Positions 9,869 through 25,066 are shown, counted from the first letter of the stretch. The stretch: 64,000 nucleotides of DNA from Allodiplogaster sudhausi (GCA_945643635.1 CALZFC010000274.1:1223501-1287500); one strand, 5' to 3'. Translations and numbers: made by a program. Notes: generated from the sequence alone by a model not told the origin.

Positions 9869-12800
9869 GTTTTTTGTCTTGACTTGACTTGAATTGTCTT
9901 GACTTGACTTGTCTTGACTTGTTTTGACTTGACTTGTCTTGACTTGACTTGTCTTGACTTGTCTTGACTTGCTTGACTTGTCTTGACTTGACTTGACTTG
10001 TCTTGACTTGTCTTGACGACTTGACTTGTCTTGACTTGACTTGACTTGTCTTGACTTGTCTTGACTTGACTTGTCTTGACTTGCCTTGACTTGACTTGTC
10101 TTGACTTGTCCTGACTTGTCTTGTCTTGTCTTGACTTGACTTGTTTTGAATTGTCTTGACTTTCTCCAAGCAAACTTGGGCTTTCTTATTTTGGCTGTCG
10201 GATTCATCATCAAGGGACCCTGAAGACTATCCTTGCTTCGTTTGAAGTCAATCGGATACAAAAATTTTGTCGACATGGTCATCAAGCTAGTTCACGGACC
10301 ATACTCTCCAAGCAAACTTGGGCTTTCTTATTTTGGCTTTCGGATTCATCATCAAGGGACCCTGAAGACTATCCTTGCTTAGTTTGAAGTCAATCGGATA
10401 CAAAAATGTTTTCGACATGGTCATCAAGCTAGTTCACGGACCATACTCTCCAAGCAAACTTGGGCTTTCTTATTTTGGCTTTCGGATTCATCATCAAGGG
10501 AAATTAAAGACTATCCTTGCTTAGTTTGAAGTCAATCGGATACAAAAATTTTTTCGACATGGTCATCAAGCTAGTTCACGGACCATACTCCCAAGCAAAC
10601 TTGGGCTTTCTTATTTTGGCTGTCGGATTCATCATCAAGATACCCTGAAGACTATCCTTGCTTCGTTTGAAGTCAATCGGATACAAAAATTTTTTCGACA
10701 TGATCATCAAGCTAGTTCACGGACAATAATCTAAAAGCTAACTTGGGCTTTCTTATTTTGGCTTTCGGATTCATCATCAAGGGACCCTGAAGACTATCCT
10801 TGCTTCGTTTGAAGTCAATCGGATACAAAAATTTTTTCGACATGATCATTAAGCTAGTTCACGGACAGTAATCAAAAAGCAAACTTGGGCTTTCTTATTT
10901 TGGCTTTCGGATTCATCATCAAGGGACCCTGAAGACTATCCTTGCTTCGTTTGAAGTCAATCGGATACAAAAATTTTTTCGACATGGTCATCAAACTAGT
11001 TCACGGACCATACTCTCCAAGCAAACTTGGGCTTTCTTATTTTGGCTTTCGGATTCATCATCAAGGGACCCTGATGACTATCCTTGCTTAGTTTGAAGTC
11101 AATCGGATACAAAAATTTTTTCGACATGGTCATCAAGCTAGTTCACGGACCATAATCTCCAAGCAAACTTGGGCTTTCTAATTCTGGCTTTCGGATTCAT
11201 CATCAAGGGAACCTAAAGACTATCCTTGCTTAGTTTGAAGTCAAGCGGATTCAACAAAATTTTCGACATGGTCATCAAGCTGTTTTTCTTTCTTGACTTG
11301 TCTTGACTTGACTTGAATTGTCTTGACTTGACTTGTCTTGACTTGTTTTGACTTGACTTGTCTTGACTTGACTTGTCTTGACTTGTCTTGACTTGCTTGA
11401 CTTGTCTTGACTTGACTTGACTTGTCTTGACTTGTCTTGACGACTTGACTTGTCTTGACTTGACTTGTCTTGACTTGTCTTGACTTGACTTGTCTTGACT
11501 TGTCTTGACTTGACTTGTCTTGACTTGTCCTGACTTGTCTTGTCTTGTCTTGACTTGACTTGTTTTGAATTGTCTTGACTTTCTCCAAGCAAACTTGGGC
11601 TTTCTTATTTTGGCTGTCGGATTCATCATCAAGGGACCCTGAAGACTATCCTTGCTTCGTTTGAAGTCAATCGGATACAAAAATTTTTTCGACATGATCA
11701 TCAAGCTAGTTCACGGACAATAATCTAAAAGCAAACTTGAGCTTTCTTATTTTGGCTTTCGGATTCATCATCAAGGGAAATTAAAGACTATCCTTGCTTA
11801 GTTTGAAGTCAATCGGATACAAAAATTTTTTCGACATGGTCATCAAGCTAGTTCACGGACCATACTCTCCAAGCAAACTTGGGCTTTCTTATTTTGGCTG
11901 TCGGATTCATCATCAAGATACCCTGAAGACTATCCTTGCTTCGTTTGAAGTCAATCGGATACAAAAATTTTTTCGACATGATCATCAAGCTAGTTCACGG
12001 ACAATAATCTAAAAGCTAACTTGGGCTTTCTTATTTTGGCTTTCGGATTCATCATCAAGGGACCCTGAAGACTATCCTTGCTTCGTTTGAAGTCAATCGG
12101 ATACAAAAATGTTTTCGACATGATCATTAAGCTAGTTCACGGACAGTAATCTAAAAGCAAACTTTGGCTTTCTTATTTTGGCTTTCGGATTCATCATCAA
12201 GGGACCCTGAAGACTATTCTTGCTTCGTTTGAAGTCAATCGGATACAAAAATTTTTTCGACATGATCATTAAGCTAGTTCACGGACAGTAATCTAAAAGC
12301 AAACTTGGGCTTTCTTATTTCGGCTGTCGGATTCATCATCAAGGGACCCTGAAGACTATCCTTGCTCAGTTTGAAGTCAATCGGATACAAAAATTTTGTC
12401 GACATGGTCATCAAGCTAGTTCACGGACCATACTCTCCAAGCAAACTTGGGCTTTCTTATTTTGGCTTTCGGATTCATCATCAAGGGACCCTGAAGACTA
12501 TCCTTGCTTCGTTTGAAGTCAATCGGATACAAAAATGTTTCGACATGATCATTAAGCTAGTTCACGGACAGTAATCTAAAAGCAAACTTGGGCTTTCTTA
12601 TTTTGGCTTTCGGATTCATCATCAAGGGACCCTGAAGACTATTCTTGCTTCGTTTGAAGTCAATCGGATACAAAAATTTTTTCGACATGATCATTAAGCT
12701 AGTTCACGGACAGTAATCTAAAAGCAAACTTGGGCTTTCTTATTTCGGCTGTCGGATTCATCATCAAGGGACCCTGAAGACTATCCTTGCTCAGTTTGAA

Positions 12801-15800
12801 GTCAATCGGATACAAAAATTTTGTCGACATGGTCATTAAGCTAGTTCACGGACAGTAATCAAAAAGCAAACTTGGGCTTTCTTATTTTGGCTTTCGGATT
12901 CATCATCAAGGGAAATTAAAGACTATCCTTGCTTAGTTTGAAGTCAATCGGATACAAAAATTTTTTCGACATGGTCATCAAGCTAGTTCACGGACCATAC
13001 TCTCCAAGCAAACTTGGGCTTTCTTATTTTGGCTGTCGGATTCATCATCAAGATACCCTGAAGACTATCCTTGCTTCGTTTGAAGTCAATCGGATACAAA
13101 AATTTTTTCGACATGATCATCAAGCTAGTTCACGGACAATAATCTAAAAGCTAACTTGGGCTTTCTTATTTTGGCTTTCGGATTCATCATCAAGGGACCC
13201 TGAAGACTATCCTTGCTTCGTTTGAAGTCAATCGGATACAAAAATTTTTTCGACATGATCATTAAGCTAGTTCACGGACAGTAATCAAAAAGCAAACTTG
13301 GGCTTTCTTATTTTGGCTTTCGGATTCATCATCAAGGGACCCTGAAGACTATCCTTGCTTCGTTTGAAGTCAATCGGATACAAAAATTTTTTCGACATGG
13401 TCATCAAACTAGTTCACGGACCATACTCTCCAAGCAAACTTGGGCTTTCTTATTTTGGCTTTCGGATTCATCATCAAGGGACCCTGATGACTATCCTTGC
13501 TTAGTTTGAAGTCAATCGGATACAAAAATTTTTTCGACATGGTCATCAAGCTAGTTCACGGACCATAATCTCCAAGCAAACTTGGGCTTTCTAATTCTGG
13601 CTTTCGGATTCATCATCAAGTTAACCTAAAGACTATCCTTGCTTAGTTTGAAGTCAAGCGGATTCAACAAAATTTTCGACATGGTCATCAAGCTGTTTTT
13701 TGTCTTGACTTGACTTGAATTGTCTTGACTTGACTTGTCTTGACTTGTTTTGACTTGACTTGTCTTGACTTGACTTGTCTTGACTTGTCTTGACTTGCTT
13801 GACTTGTCTTGACTTGACTTGACTTGTCTTGACTTGTCTTGACGACTTGACTTGTCTTGACTTGACTTGACTTGTCTTGACTTGTCTTGACTTGACTTGT
13901 CTTGACTTGCCTTGACTTGACTTGTCTTGACTTGTCCTGACTTGTCTTGTCTTGTCTTGACTTGACTTGTTTTGAATTGTCTTGACTTTCTCCAAGCAAA
14001 CTTGGGCTTTCTTATTTTGGCTTTCGGATTCATCATCAAGGGAAATTAAAGACTATCCTTGCTTAGTTTGAAGTCAATCGGATACAAAAATTTTTTCGAC
14101 ATGGTCATCAAGCTAGTTCACGGACCATACTCCCAAGCAAACTTGGGCTTTCTTATTTTGGCTGTCGGATTCATCATCAAGATACCCTGAAGACTATCCT
14201 TGCTTCGTTTGAAGTCAATCGGATACAAAAATTTTTTCGACATGATCATCAAGCTAGTTCACGGACAATAATCTAAAAGCTAACTTGGGCTTTCTTATTT
14301 TGGCTTTCGGATTCATCATCAAGGGACCCTGAAGACTATCCTTGCTTCGTTTGAAGTCAATCGGATACAAAAATTTTTTCGACATGATCATTAAGCTAGT
14401 TCACGGACAGTAATCAAAAAGCAAACTTGGGCTTTCTTATTTTGGCTTTCGGATTCATCATCAAGGGACCCTGAAGACTATCCTTGCTTCGTTTGAAGTC
14501 AATCGGATACAAAAATTTTTTCGACATGGTCATCAAACTAGTTCACGGACCATACTCTCCAAGCAAACTTGGGCTTTCTTATTTTGGCTTTCGGATTCAT
14601 CATCAAGGGACCCTGATGACTATCCTTGCTTAGTTTGAAGTCAATCGGATACAAAAATTTTTTCGACATGGTCATCAAGCTAGTTCACGGACCATAATCT
14701 CCAAGCAAACTTGGGCTTTCTAATTCTGGCTTTCGGATTCATCATCAAGGGAACCTAAAGACTATCCTTGCTTAGTTTGAAGTCAAGCGGATTCAACAAA
14801 ATTTTCGACATGGTCATCAAGCTGTTTTTCTTTCTTGACTTGTCTTGACTTGACTTGAATTGTCTTGACTTGACTTGTCTTGACTTGTTTTGACTTGACT
14901 TGTCTTGACTTGACTTGTCTTGACTTGTCTTGACTTGCTTGACTTGTCTTGACTTGACTTGACTTGTCTTGACTTGTCTTGACGACTTGACTTGTCTTGA
15001 CTTGACTTGTCTTGACTTGTCTTGACTTGACTTGTCTTGACTTGTCTTGACTTGACTTGTCTTGACTTGTCCTGACTTGTCTTGTCTTGTCTTGACTTGA
15101 CTTGTTTTGAATTGTCTTGACTTTCTCCAAGCAAACTTGGGCTTTCTTATTTTGGCTGTCGGATTCATCATCAAGGGACCCTGAAGACTATCCTTGCTTC
15201 GTTTGAAGTCAATCGGATACAAAAATTTTTTCGACATGATCATCAAGCTAGTTCACGGACAATAATCTAAAAGCAAACTTGAGCTTTCTTATTTTGGCTT
15301 TCGGATTCATCATCAAGGGAAATTAAAGACTATCCTTGCTTAGTTTGAAGTCAATCGGATACAAAAATTTTTTCGACATGGTCATCAAGCTAGTTCACGG
15401 ACCATACTCTCCAAGCAAACTTGGGCTTTCTTATTTTGGCTGTCGGATTCATCATCAAGATACCCTGAAGACTATCCTTGCTTCGTTTGAAGTCAATCGG
15501 ATACAAAAATTTTTTCGACATGATCATCAAGCTAGTTCACGGACAATAATCTAAAAGCTAACTTGGGCTTTCTTATTTTGGCTTTCGGATTCATCATCAA
15601 GGGACCCTGAAGACTATCCTTGCTTCGTTTGAAGTCAATCGGATACAAAAATGTTTTCGACATGATCATTAAGCTAGTTCACGGACAGTAATCTAAAAGC
15701 AAACTTGGGCTTTCTTATTTTGGCTTTCGGATTCATCATCAAGGGACCCTGAAGACTATTCTTGCTTCGTTTGAAGTCAATCGGATACAAAAATTTTTTC

Positions 15801-18800
15801 GACATGATCATTAAGCTAGTTCACGGACAGTAATCTAAAAGCAAACTTGGGCTTTCTTATTTCGGCTGTCGGATTCATCATCAAGGGACCCTGAAGACTA
15901 TCCTTGCTCAGTTTGAAGTCAATCGGATACAAAAATTTTGTCGACATGGTCATCAAGCTAGTTCACGGACCATACTCTCCAAGCAAACTTGGGCTTTCTT
16001 ATTTTGGCTTTCGGATTCATCATCAAGGGACCCTGAAGACTATCCTTGCTTCGTTTGAAGTCAATCGGATACAAAAATGTTTTCGACATGATCATTAAGC
16101 TAGTTCACGGACAGTAATCTAAAAGCAAACTTGGGCTTTCTTATTTTGGCTTTCGGATTCATCATCAAGGGACCCTGAAGACTATTCTTGCTTCGTTTGA
16201 AGTCAATCGGATACAAAAATTTTTTCGACATGATCATTAAGCTAGTTCACGGACAGTAATCTAAAAGCAAACTTGGGCTTTCTTATTTCGGCTGTCGGAT
16301 TCATCATCAAGGGACCCTGAAGACTATCCTTGCTCAGTTTGAAGTCAATCGGATACAAAAATTTTGTCGACATGGTCATCAAGCTAGTTCACGGACCATA
16401 CTCTCCAAGCAAACTTGGGCTTTCTTATTTTGGCTTTCGGATTCATCATCAAGGGACCCTGAAGACTATCCTTGCTTAGTTTGAAGTCAATCGGATACAA
16501 AAATTTTTTCGACATGATCATTAAGCTAGTTCACGGACAGTAATCAAAAAGCAAACTTGGGCTTTCTTATTTTGGCTTTCGGATTCATCATCAAGGGAAA
16601 TTAAAGACTATCCTTGCTTAGTTTGAAGTCAATCGGATACAAAAATTTTTTCGACATGGTCATCAAGCTAGTTCACGGACCATACTCTCCAAGCAAACTT
16701 GGGCTTTCTTATTTTGGCTGTCGGATTCATCATCAAGATACCCTGAAGACTATCCTTGCTTCGTTTGAAGTCAATCGGATACAAAAATTTTTTCGACATG
16801 ATCATCAAGCTAGTTCACGGACAATAATCTAAAAGCTAACTTGGGCTTTCTTATTTTGGCTTTCGGATTCATCATCAAGGGACCCTGAAGACTATCCTTG
16901 CTTCGTTTGAAGTCAATCGGATACAAAAATTTTTTCGACATGATCATTAAGCTAGTTCACGGACAGTAATCAAAAAGCAAACTTGGGCTTTCTTATTTTG
17001 GCTTTCGGATTCATCATCAAGGGACCCTGAAGACTATCCTTGCTTCGTTTGAAGTCAATCGGATACAAAAATTTTTCGACATGGTCATCAAACTAGTTCA
17101 CGGACCATACTCTCCAAGCAAACTTGGGCTTTCTTATTTTGGCTTTCGGATTCATCATCAAGGGACCCTGATGACTATCCTTGCTTAGTTTGAAGTCAAT
17201 CGGATACAAAAATTTTTTCGACATGGTCATCAAGCTAGTTCACGGACCATAATCTCCAAGCAAACTTGGGCTTTCTAATTCTGGCTTTCGGATTCATCAT
17301 CAAGTTAACCTAAAGACTATCCTTGCTTAGTTTGAAGTCAAGCGGATTCAACAAAATTTTCGACATGGTCATCAAGCTGTTTTTTGTCTTGACTTGACTT
17401 GAATTGTCTTGACTTGACTTGTCTTGACTTGTTTTGACTTGACTTGTCTTGACTTGACTTGTCTTGACTTGTCTTGACTTGCTTGACTTGTCTTGACTTG
17501 ACTTGACTTGTCTTGACTTGTCTTGACGACTTGACTTGTCTTGACTTGACTTGACTTGTCTTGACTTGTCTTGACTTGACTTGTCTTGACTTGCCTTGAC
17601 TTGACTTGTCTTGACTTGTCCTGACTTGTCTTGTCTTGTCTTGACTTGACTTGTTTTGAATTGTCTTGACTTTCTCCAAGCAAACTTGGGCTTTCTTATT
17701 TTGGCTGTCGGATTCATCATCAAGGGACCCTGAAGACTATCCTTGCTTCGTTTGAAGTCAATCGGATACAAAAATTTTGTCGACATGGTCATCAAGCTAG
17801 TTCACGGACCATACTCTCCAAGCAAACTTGGGCTTTCTTATTTTGGCTTTCGGATTCATCATCAAGGGACCCTGAAGACTATCCTTGCTTAGTTTGAAGT
17901 CAATCGGATACAAAAATGTTTTCGACATGGTCATCAAGCTAGTTCACGGACCATACTCTCCAAGCAAACTTGGGCTTTCTTATTTTGGCTTTCGGATTCA
18001 TCATCAAGGGAAATTAAAGACTATCCTTGCTTAGTTTGAAGTCAATCGGATACAAAAATTTTTTCGACATGGTCATCAAGCTAGTTCACGGACCATACTC
18101 CCAAGCAAACTTGGGCTTTCTTATTTTGGCTGTCGGATTCATCATCAAGATACCCTGAAGACTATCCTTGCTTCGTTTGAAGTCAATCGGATACAAAAAT
18201 TTTTTCGACATGATCATCAAGCTAGTTCACGGACAATAATCTAAAAGCTAACTTGGGCTTTCTTATTTTGGCTTTCGGATTCATCATCAAGGGACCCTGA
18301 AGACTATCCTTGCTTCGTTTGAAGTCAATCGGATACAAAAATTTTTTCGACATGATCATTAAGCTAGTTCACGGACAGTAATCAAAAAGCAAACTTGGGC
18401 TTTCTTATTTTGGCTTTCGGATTCATCATCAAGGGACCCTGAAGACTATCCTTGCTTCGTTTGAAGTCAATCGGATACAAAAATTTTTTCGACATGGTCA
18501 TCAAACTAGTTCACGGACCATACTCTCCAAGCAAACTTGGGCTTTCTTATTTTGGCTTTCGGATTCATCATCAAGGGACCCTGATGACTATCCTTGCTTA
18601 GTTTGAAGTCAATCGGATACAAAAATTTTTTCGACATGGTCATCAAGCTAGTTCACGGACCATAATCTCCAAGCAAACTTGGGCTTTCTAATTCTGGCTT
18701 TCGGATTCATCATCAAGGGAACCTAAAGACTATCCTTGCTTAGTTTGAAGTCAAGCGGATTCAACAAAATTTTCGACATGGTCATCAAGCTGTTTTTCTT

Positions 18801-21376
18801 TCTTGACTTGTCTTGACTTGACTTGAATTGTCTTGACTTGACTTGTCTTGACTTGTTTTGACTTGACTTGTCTTGACTTGACTTGTCTTGACTTGTCTTG
18901 ACTTGCTTGACTTGTCTTGACTTGACTTGACTTGTCTTGACTTGTCTTGACGACTTGACTTGTCTTGACTTGACTTGTCTTGACTTGTCTTGACTTGACT
19001 TGTCTTGACTTGTCTTGACTTGACTTGTCTTGACTTGTCCTGACTTGTCTTGTCTTGTCTTGACTTGACTTGTTTTGAATTGTCTTGACTTTCTCCAAGC
19101 AAACTTGGGCTTTCTTATTTTGGCTGTCGGATTCATCATCAAGGGACCCTGAAGACTATCCTTGCTTCGTTTGAAGTCAATCGGATACAAAAATTTTTTC
19201 GACATGATCATCAAGCTAGTTCACGGACAATAATCTAAAAGCAAACTTGAGCTTTCTTATTTTGGCTTTCGGATTCATCATCAAGGGAAATTAAAGACTA
19301 TCCTTGCTTAGTTTGAAGTCAATCGGATACAAAAATTTTTTCGACATGGTCATCAAGCTAGTTCACGGACCATACTCTCCAAGCAAACTTGGGCTTTCTT
19401 ATTTTGGCTGTCGGATTCATCATCAAGATACCCTGAAGACTATCCTTGCTTCGTTTGAAGTCAATCGGATACAAAAATTTTTCGACATGATCATCAAGCT
19501 AGTTCACGGACAATAATCTAAAAGCTAACTTGGGCTTTCTTATTTTGGCTTTCGGATTCATCATCAAGGGACCCTGAAGACTATCCTTGCTTCGTTTGAA
19601 GTCAATCGGATACAAAAATGTTTTCGACATGATCATTAAGCTAGTTCACGGACAGTAATCTAAAAGCAAACTTGGGCTTTCTTATTTTGGCTTTCGGATT
19701 CATCATCAAGGGACCCTGAAGACTATTCTTGCTTCGTTTGAAGTCAATCGGATACAAAAATTTTTTCGACATGATCATTAAGCTAGTTCACGGACAGTAA
19801 TCTAAAAGCAAACTTGGGCTTTCTTATTTCGGCTGTCGGATTCATCATCAAGGGACCCTGAAGACTATCCTTGCTCAGTTTGAAGTCAATCGGATACAAA
19901 AATTTTGTCGACATGGTCATCAAGCTAGTTCACGGACCATACTCTCCAAGCAAACTTGGGCTTTCTTATTTTGGCTTTCGGATTCATCATCAAGGGACCC
20001 TGAAGACTATCCTTGCTTCGTTTGAAGTCAATCGGATACAAAAATGTTTTCGACATGATCATTAAGCTAGTTCACGGACAGTAATCTAAAAGCAAACTTG
20101 GGCTTTCTTATTTTGGCTTTCGGATTCATCATCAAGGGACCCTGAAGACTATTCTTGCTTCGTTTGAAGTCAATCGGATACAAAAATTTTTTCGACATGA
20201 TCATTAAGCTAGTTCACGGACAGTAATCTAAAAGCAAACTTGGGCTTTCTTATTTCGGCTGTCGGATTCATCATCAAGGGACCCTGAAGACTATCCTTGC
20301 TCAGTTTGAAGTCAATCGGATACAAAAATTTTGTCGACATGGTCATCAAGCTAGTTCACGGACCATACTCTCCAAGCAAACTTGGGCTTTCTTATTTTGG
20401 CTTTCGGATTCATCATCAATGGACCCTGAAGACTATCCTTGCTTTTTGAAGTCAATCGGATACAAAAATGTTTTCGACATGGTCATCAAGCTAGTTCACG
20501 GACCATACTCTCCAAGCAAACTTGGGCTTTCTTATTTTGGCTTTCGGATTCATCATCAAGGGAAATTAAAGACTATCCTTGCTTAGTTTGAAGTCAATCG
20601 GATACAAAAATTTTTTCGACATGGTCATCAAGCTAGTTCACGGACCATACTCTCCAAGCAAACTTGGGCTTTCTTATTTTGGCTGTCGGATTCATCATCA
20701 AGATACCCTGAAGACTATCCTTGCTTCGTTTGAAGTCAATCGGATACAAAAATTTTTTCGACATGATCATCAAGCTAGTTCACGGACAGTAATCAAAAAG
20801 CAAACTTGGGCTTTCTTATTTTGGCTTTCGGATTCATCATCAAGGGACCCTGAAGACTATCCTTGCTTCGTTTGAAGTCAATCGGATACAAAAATTTTTT
20901 CGACATGGTCATCAACCTAGTTCACGGACCATAATCTCCAAGCAAACTTGGGCTTTCTAATTCTGGCTTTCGGATTCATCATCAAGGGAACCTAAAGACT
21001 ATCCTTGCTTAGTTTGAAGTCAAGCGGATTCAACAAAATTTTCGACATGGTCATCAAGCTGTTTTTCTTTCTTGACTTGTCTTGACTTGACTTGAATTGT
21101 CTTGACTTGACTTGTCTTGACTTGTTTTGACTTGACTTGTCTTGACTTGACTTGTCTTGACTTGTCTTGACTTGCTTGACTTGTCTTGACTTGACTTGAC
21201 TTGTCTTGACTTGTCTTGACGACTTGACTTGTCTTGACTTGTCTTGACTTGACTTGACTTGTCTTGACTTGTCTTGACTTGACTTGTCTTGACTTGTCTT
21301 GACTTGACTTGTCTTGACTTGTCCTGACTTGTCTTGTCTTGTCTTGACTTGACTTGTTTTGAATTGTCTTGACTTT
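8740..21376. repeat. Region III: higher-order array with class A blocks only
   Basis: Blocks: 8,740-9,034; 9,869-10,163; 11,282-11,582; 13,695-13,989; 14,824-15,124; 17,379-17,673; 18,792-19,092; 21,061-21,376. Between them lie 6, 8, 15, 6, 16, 8 and 14 monomers, each total correct to within 1-3 bases that match visible indels. Two subtypes occur. Four 295-bp blocks start GTTTTTTGTCTTGAC, follow a monomer with AAGTTAACCTAAAG and contain TTGCCTTGAC. Three 301-bp blocks and one 316-bp block start GTTTTTCTTTC and follow GGGAACCTAAAG. Spacing of the 301-bp subtype is 3,542 then 3,968 bp, differing by three monomers. Confidence 0.92.
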
Positions 21377-24300
21377 CTCCAAGCAAACTTGGGCTTTCTT
21401 ATGTTGGCTGTCGGATTCATCATCAAGGGACCCTGAAGACTATCCTTGCTTAGTTTGAAGTCAATCGGATTCAACAAAATTTTCGACATGCTCATCAAGC
21501 TATTTGTCTTTCTTGACTTGTCTTGAATTGACTTGAATTGTCATGGCTTGACTTGTGTTGACTTGACTTGTCTTGACTTGTCTTGACTTGTCTTGACTTG
21601 TCTTGACTTGTCTTGACTTGCTTGACTTGACTTGTCTTGACTTGACTTGACTAGTCTTGACTTGTATTGACTTGTCTTGACTTGACTTGTCTTGACTTGA
21701 GTTGACTTGTTTTGAATTGTCTTGACTTTCTCCAAGCAAACTTGGGCTTTCTTATTTTGGCTGTCGGATTCATCATCAAGGGACCCTGTAGACTATCCTT
21801 GCTTCGTTTGAAGTCAATCGGATACAAAAAATTTTTCGACATGATCATTAAGCTAGTTCACGGACAGTAATCTAAAAGCAAACTTGGGCTTTCTTATTTC
21901 GGCTGTCGGATTCATCATCAAGGGACCCTGAAGACTATCCTTGCTCAGTTTGAAGTCAATCGGATACAAAAATTTTGTCGACTTGGTCGTCAAGCTAGTT
22001 CACGGACCATACTCTCCAAGCAAACTTGGGCTTTCTTATTTTGGCTTTCGGATTCATCATCAAGGGAAATTAAAGACTATCCTTGCTTAGTTTGAAGTCA
22101 ATCGGATACAAAAATTTTTTCGACATGGTCATCAAGCTAGTTCACGGACCATACTCTCCAAGCAAACTTGGGCTTTCTTATTTTGGCTGTCGGATTCATC
22201 ATCAAGATACCCTGAAGACTATCCTTGCTTCGTTTGAAGTCAATCGGATACAAAAATTTTTTCGACATGATCATCAAGCTAGTTCACGGACAGTAATCAA
22301 AAAGCAAACTTGGGCTTTCTTATTTCGGCTGTCGGATTCATCATCAAGGGACCCTGAAGACTATCCTTGCTTCGTTTGAAGTCAATCGGATACAAAAATT
22401 TTTTCGACATGATCATTAAGCTAGTTCACGGACAGTAATCAAAAAGCAAACTTGGGCTTTCTTATTTTGGCTTTCGGATTCATCATCAAGGGAAATTAAA
22501 GACTATCCTTGCTTTGAAGTCAATCGGATACAAAAATTTTTTCGACATGGTCATCAAGCTAGTTCACGGACCATACTCTCCAAGCAAACTTGGGCTTTCT
22601 TATGTTGGCTGTCGGATTCATCATCAAGGGACCCTGAAGACTATCCTTGCTTAGTTTGAAGTCAATCGGATTCAACAAAATTTTCGACATGCTCATCAAG
22701 CTATTTGTCTTTCTTGACTTGTCTTGAATTGACTTGAATTGTCATGGCTTGACTTGTGTTGACTTGACTTGTCTTGACTTGTCTTGACTTGTCTTGACTT
22801 GTCTTGACTTGTCTTGACTTGCTTGACTTGACTTGTCTTGACTTGACTTGACTTGTCTTGACTTGTCTTGACTTGTCTTGACTTGTTTTGACTTGACTTG
22901 TCTTGACTTGAGTTGACTTGAGTTGACTTGTTTTGAATTGTCTTGACTTTCTCCAAGCAAACTTGGGCTTTCTTATTTTGGCTGTCGGATTCATCATCAA
23001 GGGACCCTGTAGACTATCCTTGCTTCGTTTGAAGTCAATCGGATACAAAATTTTTTTCGACATGATCATTAAGCTAGTTCACGGACAGTAATCTAAAAGC
23101 AAACTTGGGCTTTCTTATTTCGGCTGTCGGATTCATCATCAAGGGACCCTGAAGACTATCCTTGCTCAGTTTGAAGTCAATCGGATACAAAAATTTTGTC
23201 GACTTGGTCGTCAAGCTAGTTCACGGACCATACTCTCCAAGCAAACTTGGGCTTTCTTATTTTGGCTTTCGGATTCATCATCAAGGGAAATTAAAGACTA
23301 TCCTTGCTTAGTTTGAAGTCAATCGGATACAAAAATTTTTTCGACATGGTCATCAAGCTAGTTCACGGACCATACTCTCCAAGCAAACTTGGGCTTTCTT
23401 ATTTTGGCTGTCGGATTCATCATCAAGATACCCTGAAGACTATCCTTGCTTCGTTTGAAGTCAATCGGATACAAAAATTTTTTCGACATGATCATCAAGC
23501 TAGTTCACGGACAGTAATCAAAAAGCAAACTTGGGCTTTCTTATTTCGGCTGTCGGATTCATCATCAAGGGACCCTGAAGACTATCCTTGCTTCGTTTGA
23601 AGTCAATCGGATACAAAAATTTTTCGACATGATCATTAAGCTAGTTCACGGACAGTAATCAAAAAGCAAACTTGGGCTTTCTTATTTTGGCTTTCGGATT
23701 CATCATCAAGGGAAATTAAAGACTATCCTTGCTTTGAAGTCAATCGGATACAAAAATTTTTTCGACATGGTCATCAAGCTAGTTCACGGACCATACTCTC
23801 CAAGCAAACTTGGGCTTTCTTATGTTGGCTGTCGGATTCATCATCAAGGGACCCTGAAGACTATCCTTGCTTAGTTTGAAGTCAATCGGATTCAACAAAA
23901 TTTTCGACATGCTCATCAAGCTATTTGTCTTTCTTGACTTGTCTTGAATTGACTTGAATTGTCATGGCTTGACTTGTGTTGACTTGACTTGTCTTGACTT
24001 GTCTTGACTTGTCTTGACTTGTCTTGACTTGTCTTGACTTGCTTGACTTGACTTGTCTTGACTTGACTTGACTTGTCTTGACTTGTCTTGACTTGTCTTG
24101 ACTTGTCTTGACTTGACTTGTCTTGACTTGAGTTGACTTGAGTTGACTTGTTTTGAATTGTCTTGACTTTCTCCAAGCAAACTTGGGCTTTCTTATTTTG
24201 GCTGTCGGATTCATCATCAAGGGACCCTGTAGACTATCCTTGCTTCGTTTGAAGTCAATCGGATACAAAAATTTTTTCGACATGATCATTAAGCTAGTTC

Positions 24301-24863
24301 ACGGACAGTAATCTAAAAGCAAACTTGGGCTTTCTTATTTCGGCTGTCGGATTCATCATCAAGGGACCCTGAAGACTATCCTTGCTCAGTTTGAAGTCAA
24401 TCGGATACAAAAATTTTGTCGACTTGGTCGTCAAGCTAGTTCACGGACCATACTCTCCAAGCAAACTTGGGCTTTCTTATTTTGGCTTTCGGATTCATCA
24501 TCAAGGGAAATTAAAGACTATCCTTGCTTAGTTTGAAGTCAATCGGATACAAAAATTTTTTCGACATGGTCATCAAGCTAGTTCACGGACCATACTCTCC
24601 AAGCAAACTTGGGCTTTCTTATTTTGGCTTTCGGATTCATCATCAAGGGACCCTGAAGACTATCCTTGCTTCGTTTGAAGTCAATCGGATACAAAAATTT
24701 TTTCGACATGGTCATCAAGCTAGTTCACGGACCATAATCTCCAAGCAAACTTGGGCTTTCTAATTCTGGCTTTCGGATTCATCATCAAGGGAACCTAAAG
24801 ACTATCCTTGCTTAGTTTGAAGTCAAGCGGATTCAACAAAATGTTCGACATGGTCATCAAGCT

Positions 24864-25066
24864 GTTTTTCTTTCTTGACTTGTCTTGACTTGACTTGAAT
24901 TGTCTTGACTTGACTTGTCTTGACTTGTTTTGACTTGACTTGTCTTGACTTGACTTGACTTGTCTTGACTTGTCTTGACTTGTCTTGACTTGTCTTGACT
25001 TGTCTTGACTTGCTTGACTTGACTTGTCTTGACTTGACTTGACTTGTCTTGACTTGTCTTGACTTT
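24864..25066. repeat. Short class A block lacking the terminal module (203 bp)
   Basis: It opens as class A, then shows a B-like interior, and ends directly in repeated TTGACTTGTC without the GTCCTGAC or TTGTTTTGAATTG modules. Its upstream monomer has a private change, CAAAATGTTCGAC. The same form recurs at 30,875-31,087 (213 bp) and 33,718-33,920 (203 bp), always followed by one monomer and then a 248-bp B block. The three copies therefore derive from one event that was later duplicated with its flanks. Confidence 0.82.
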
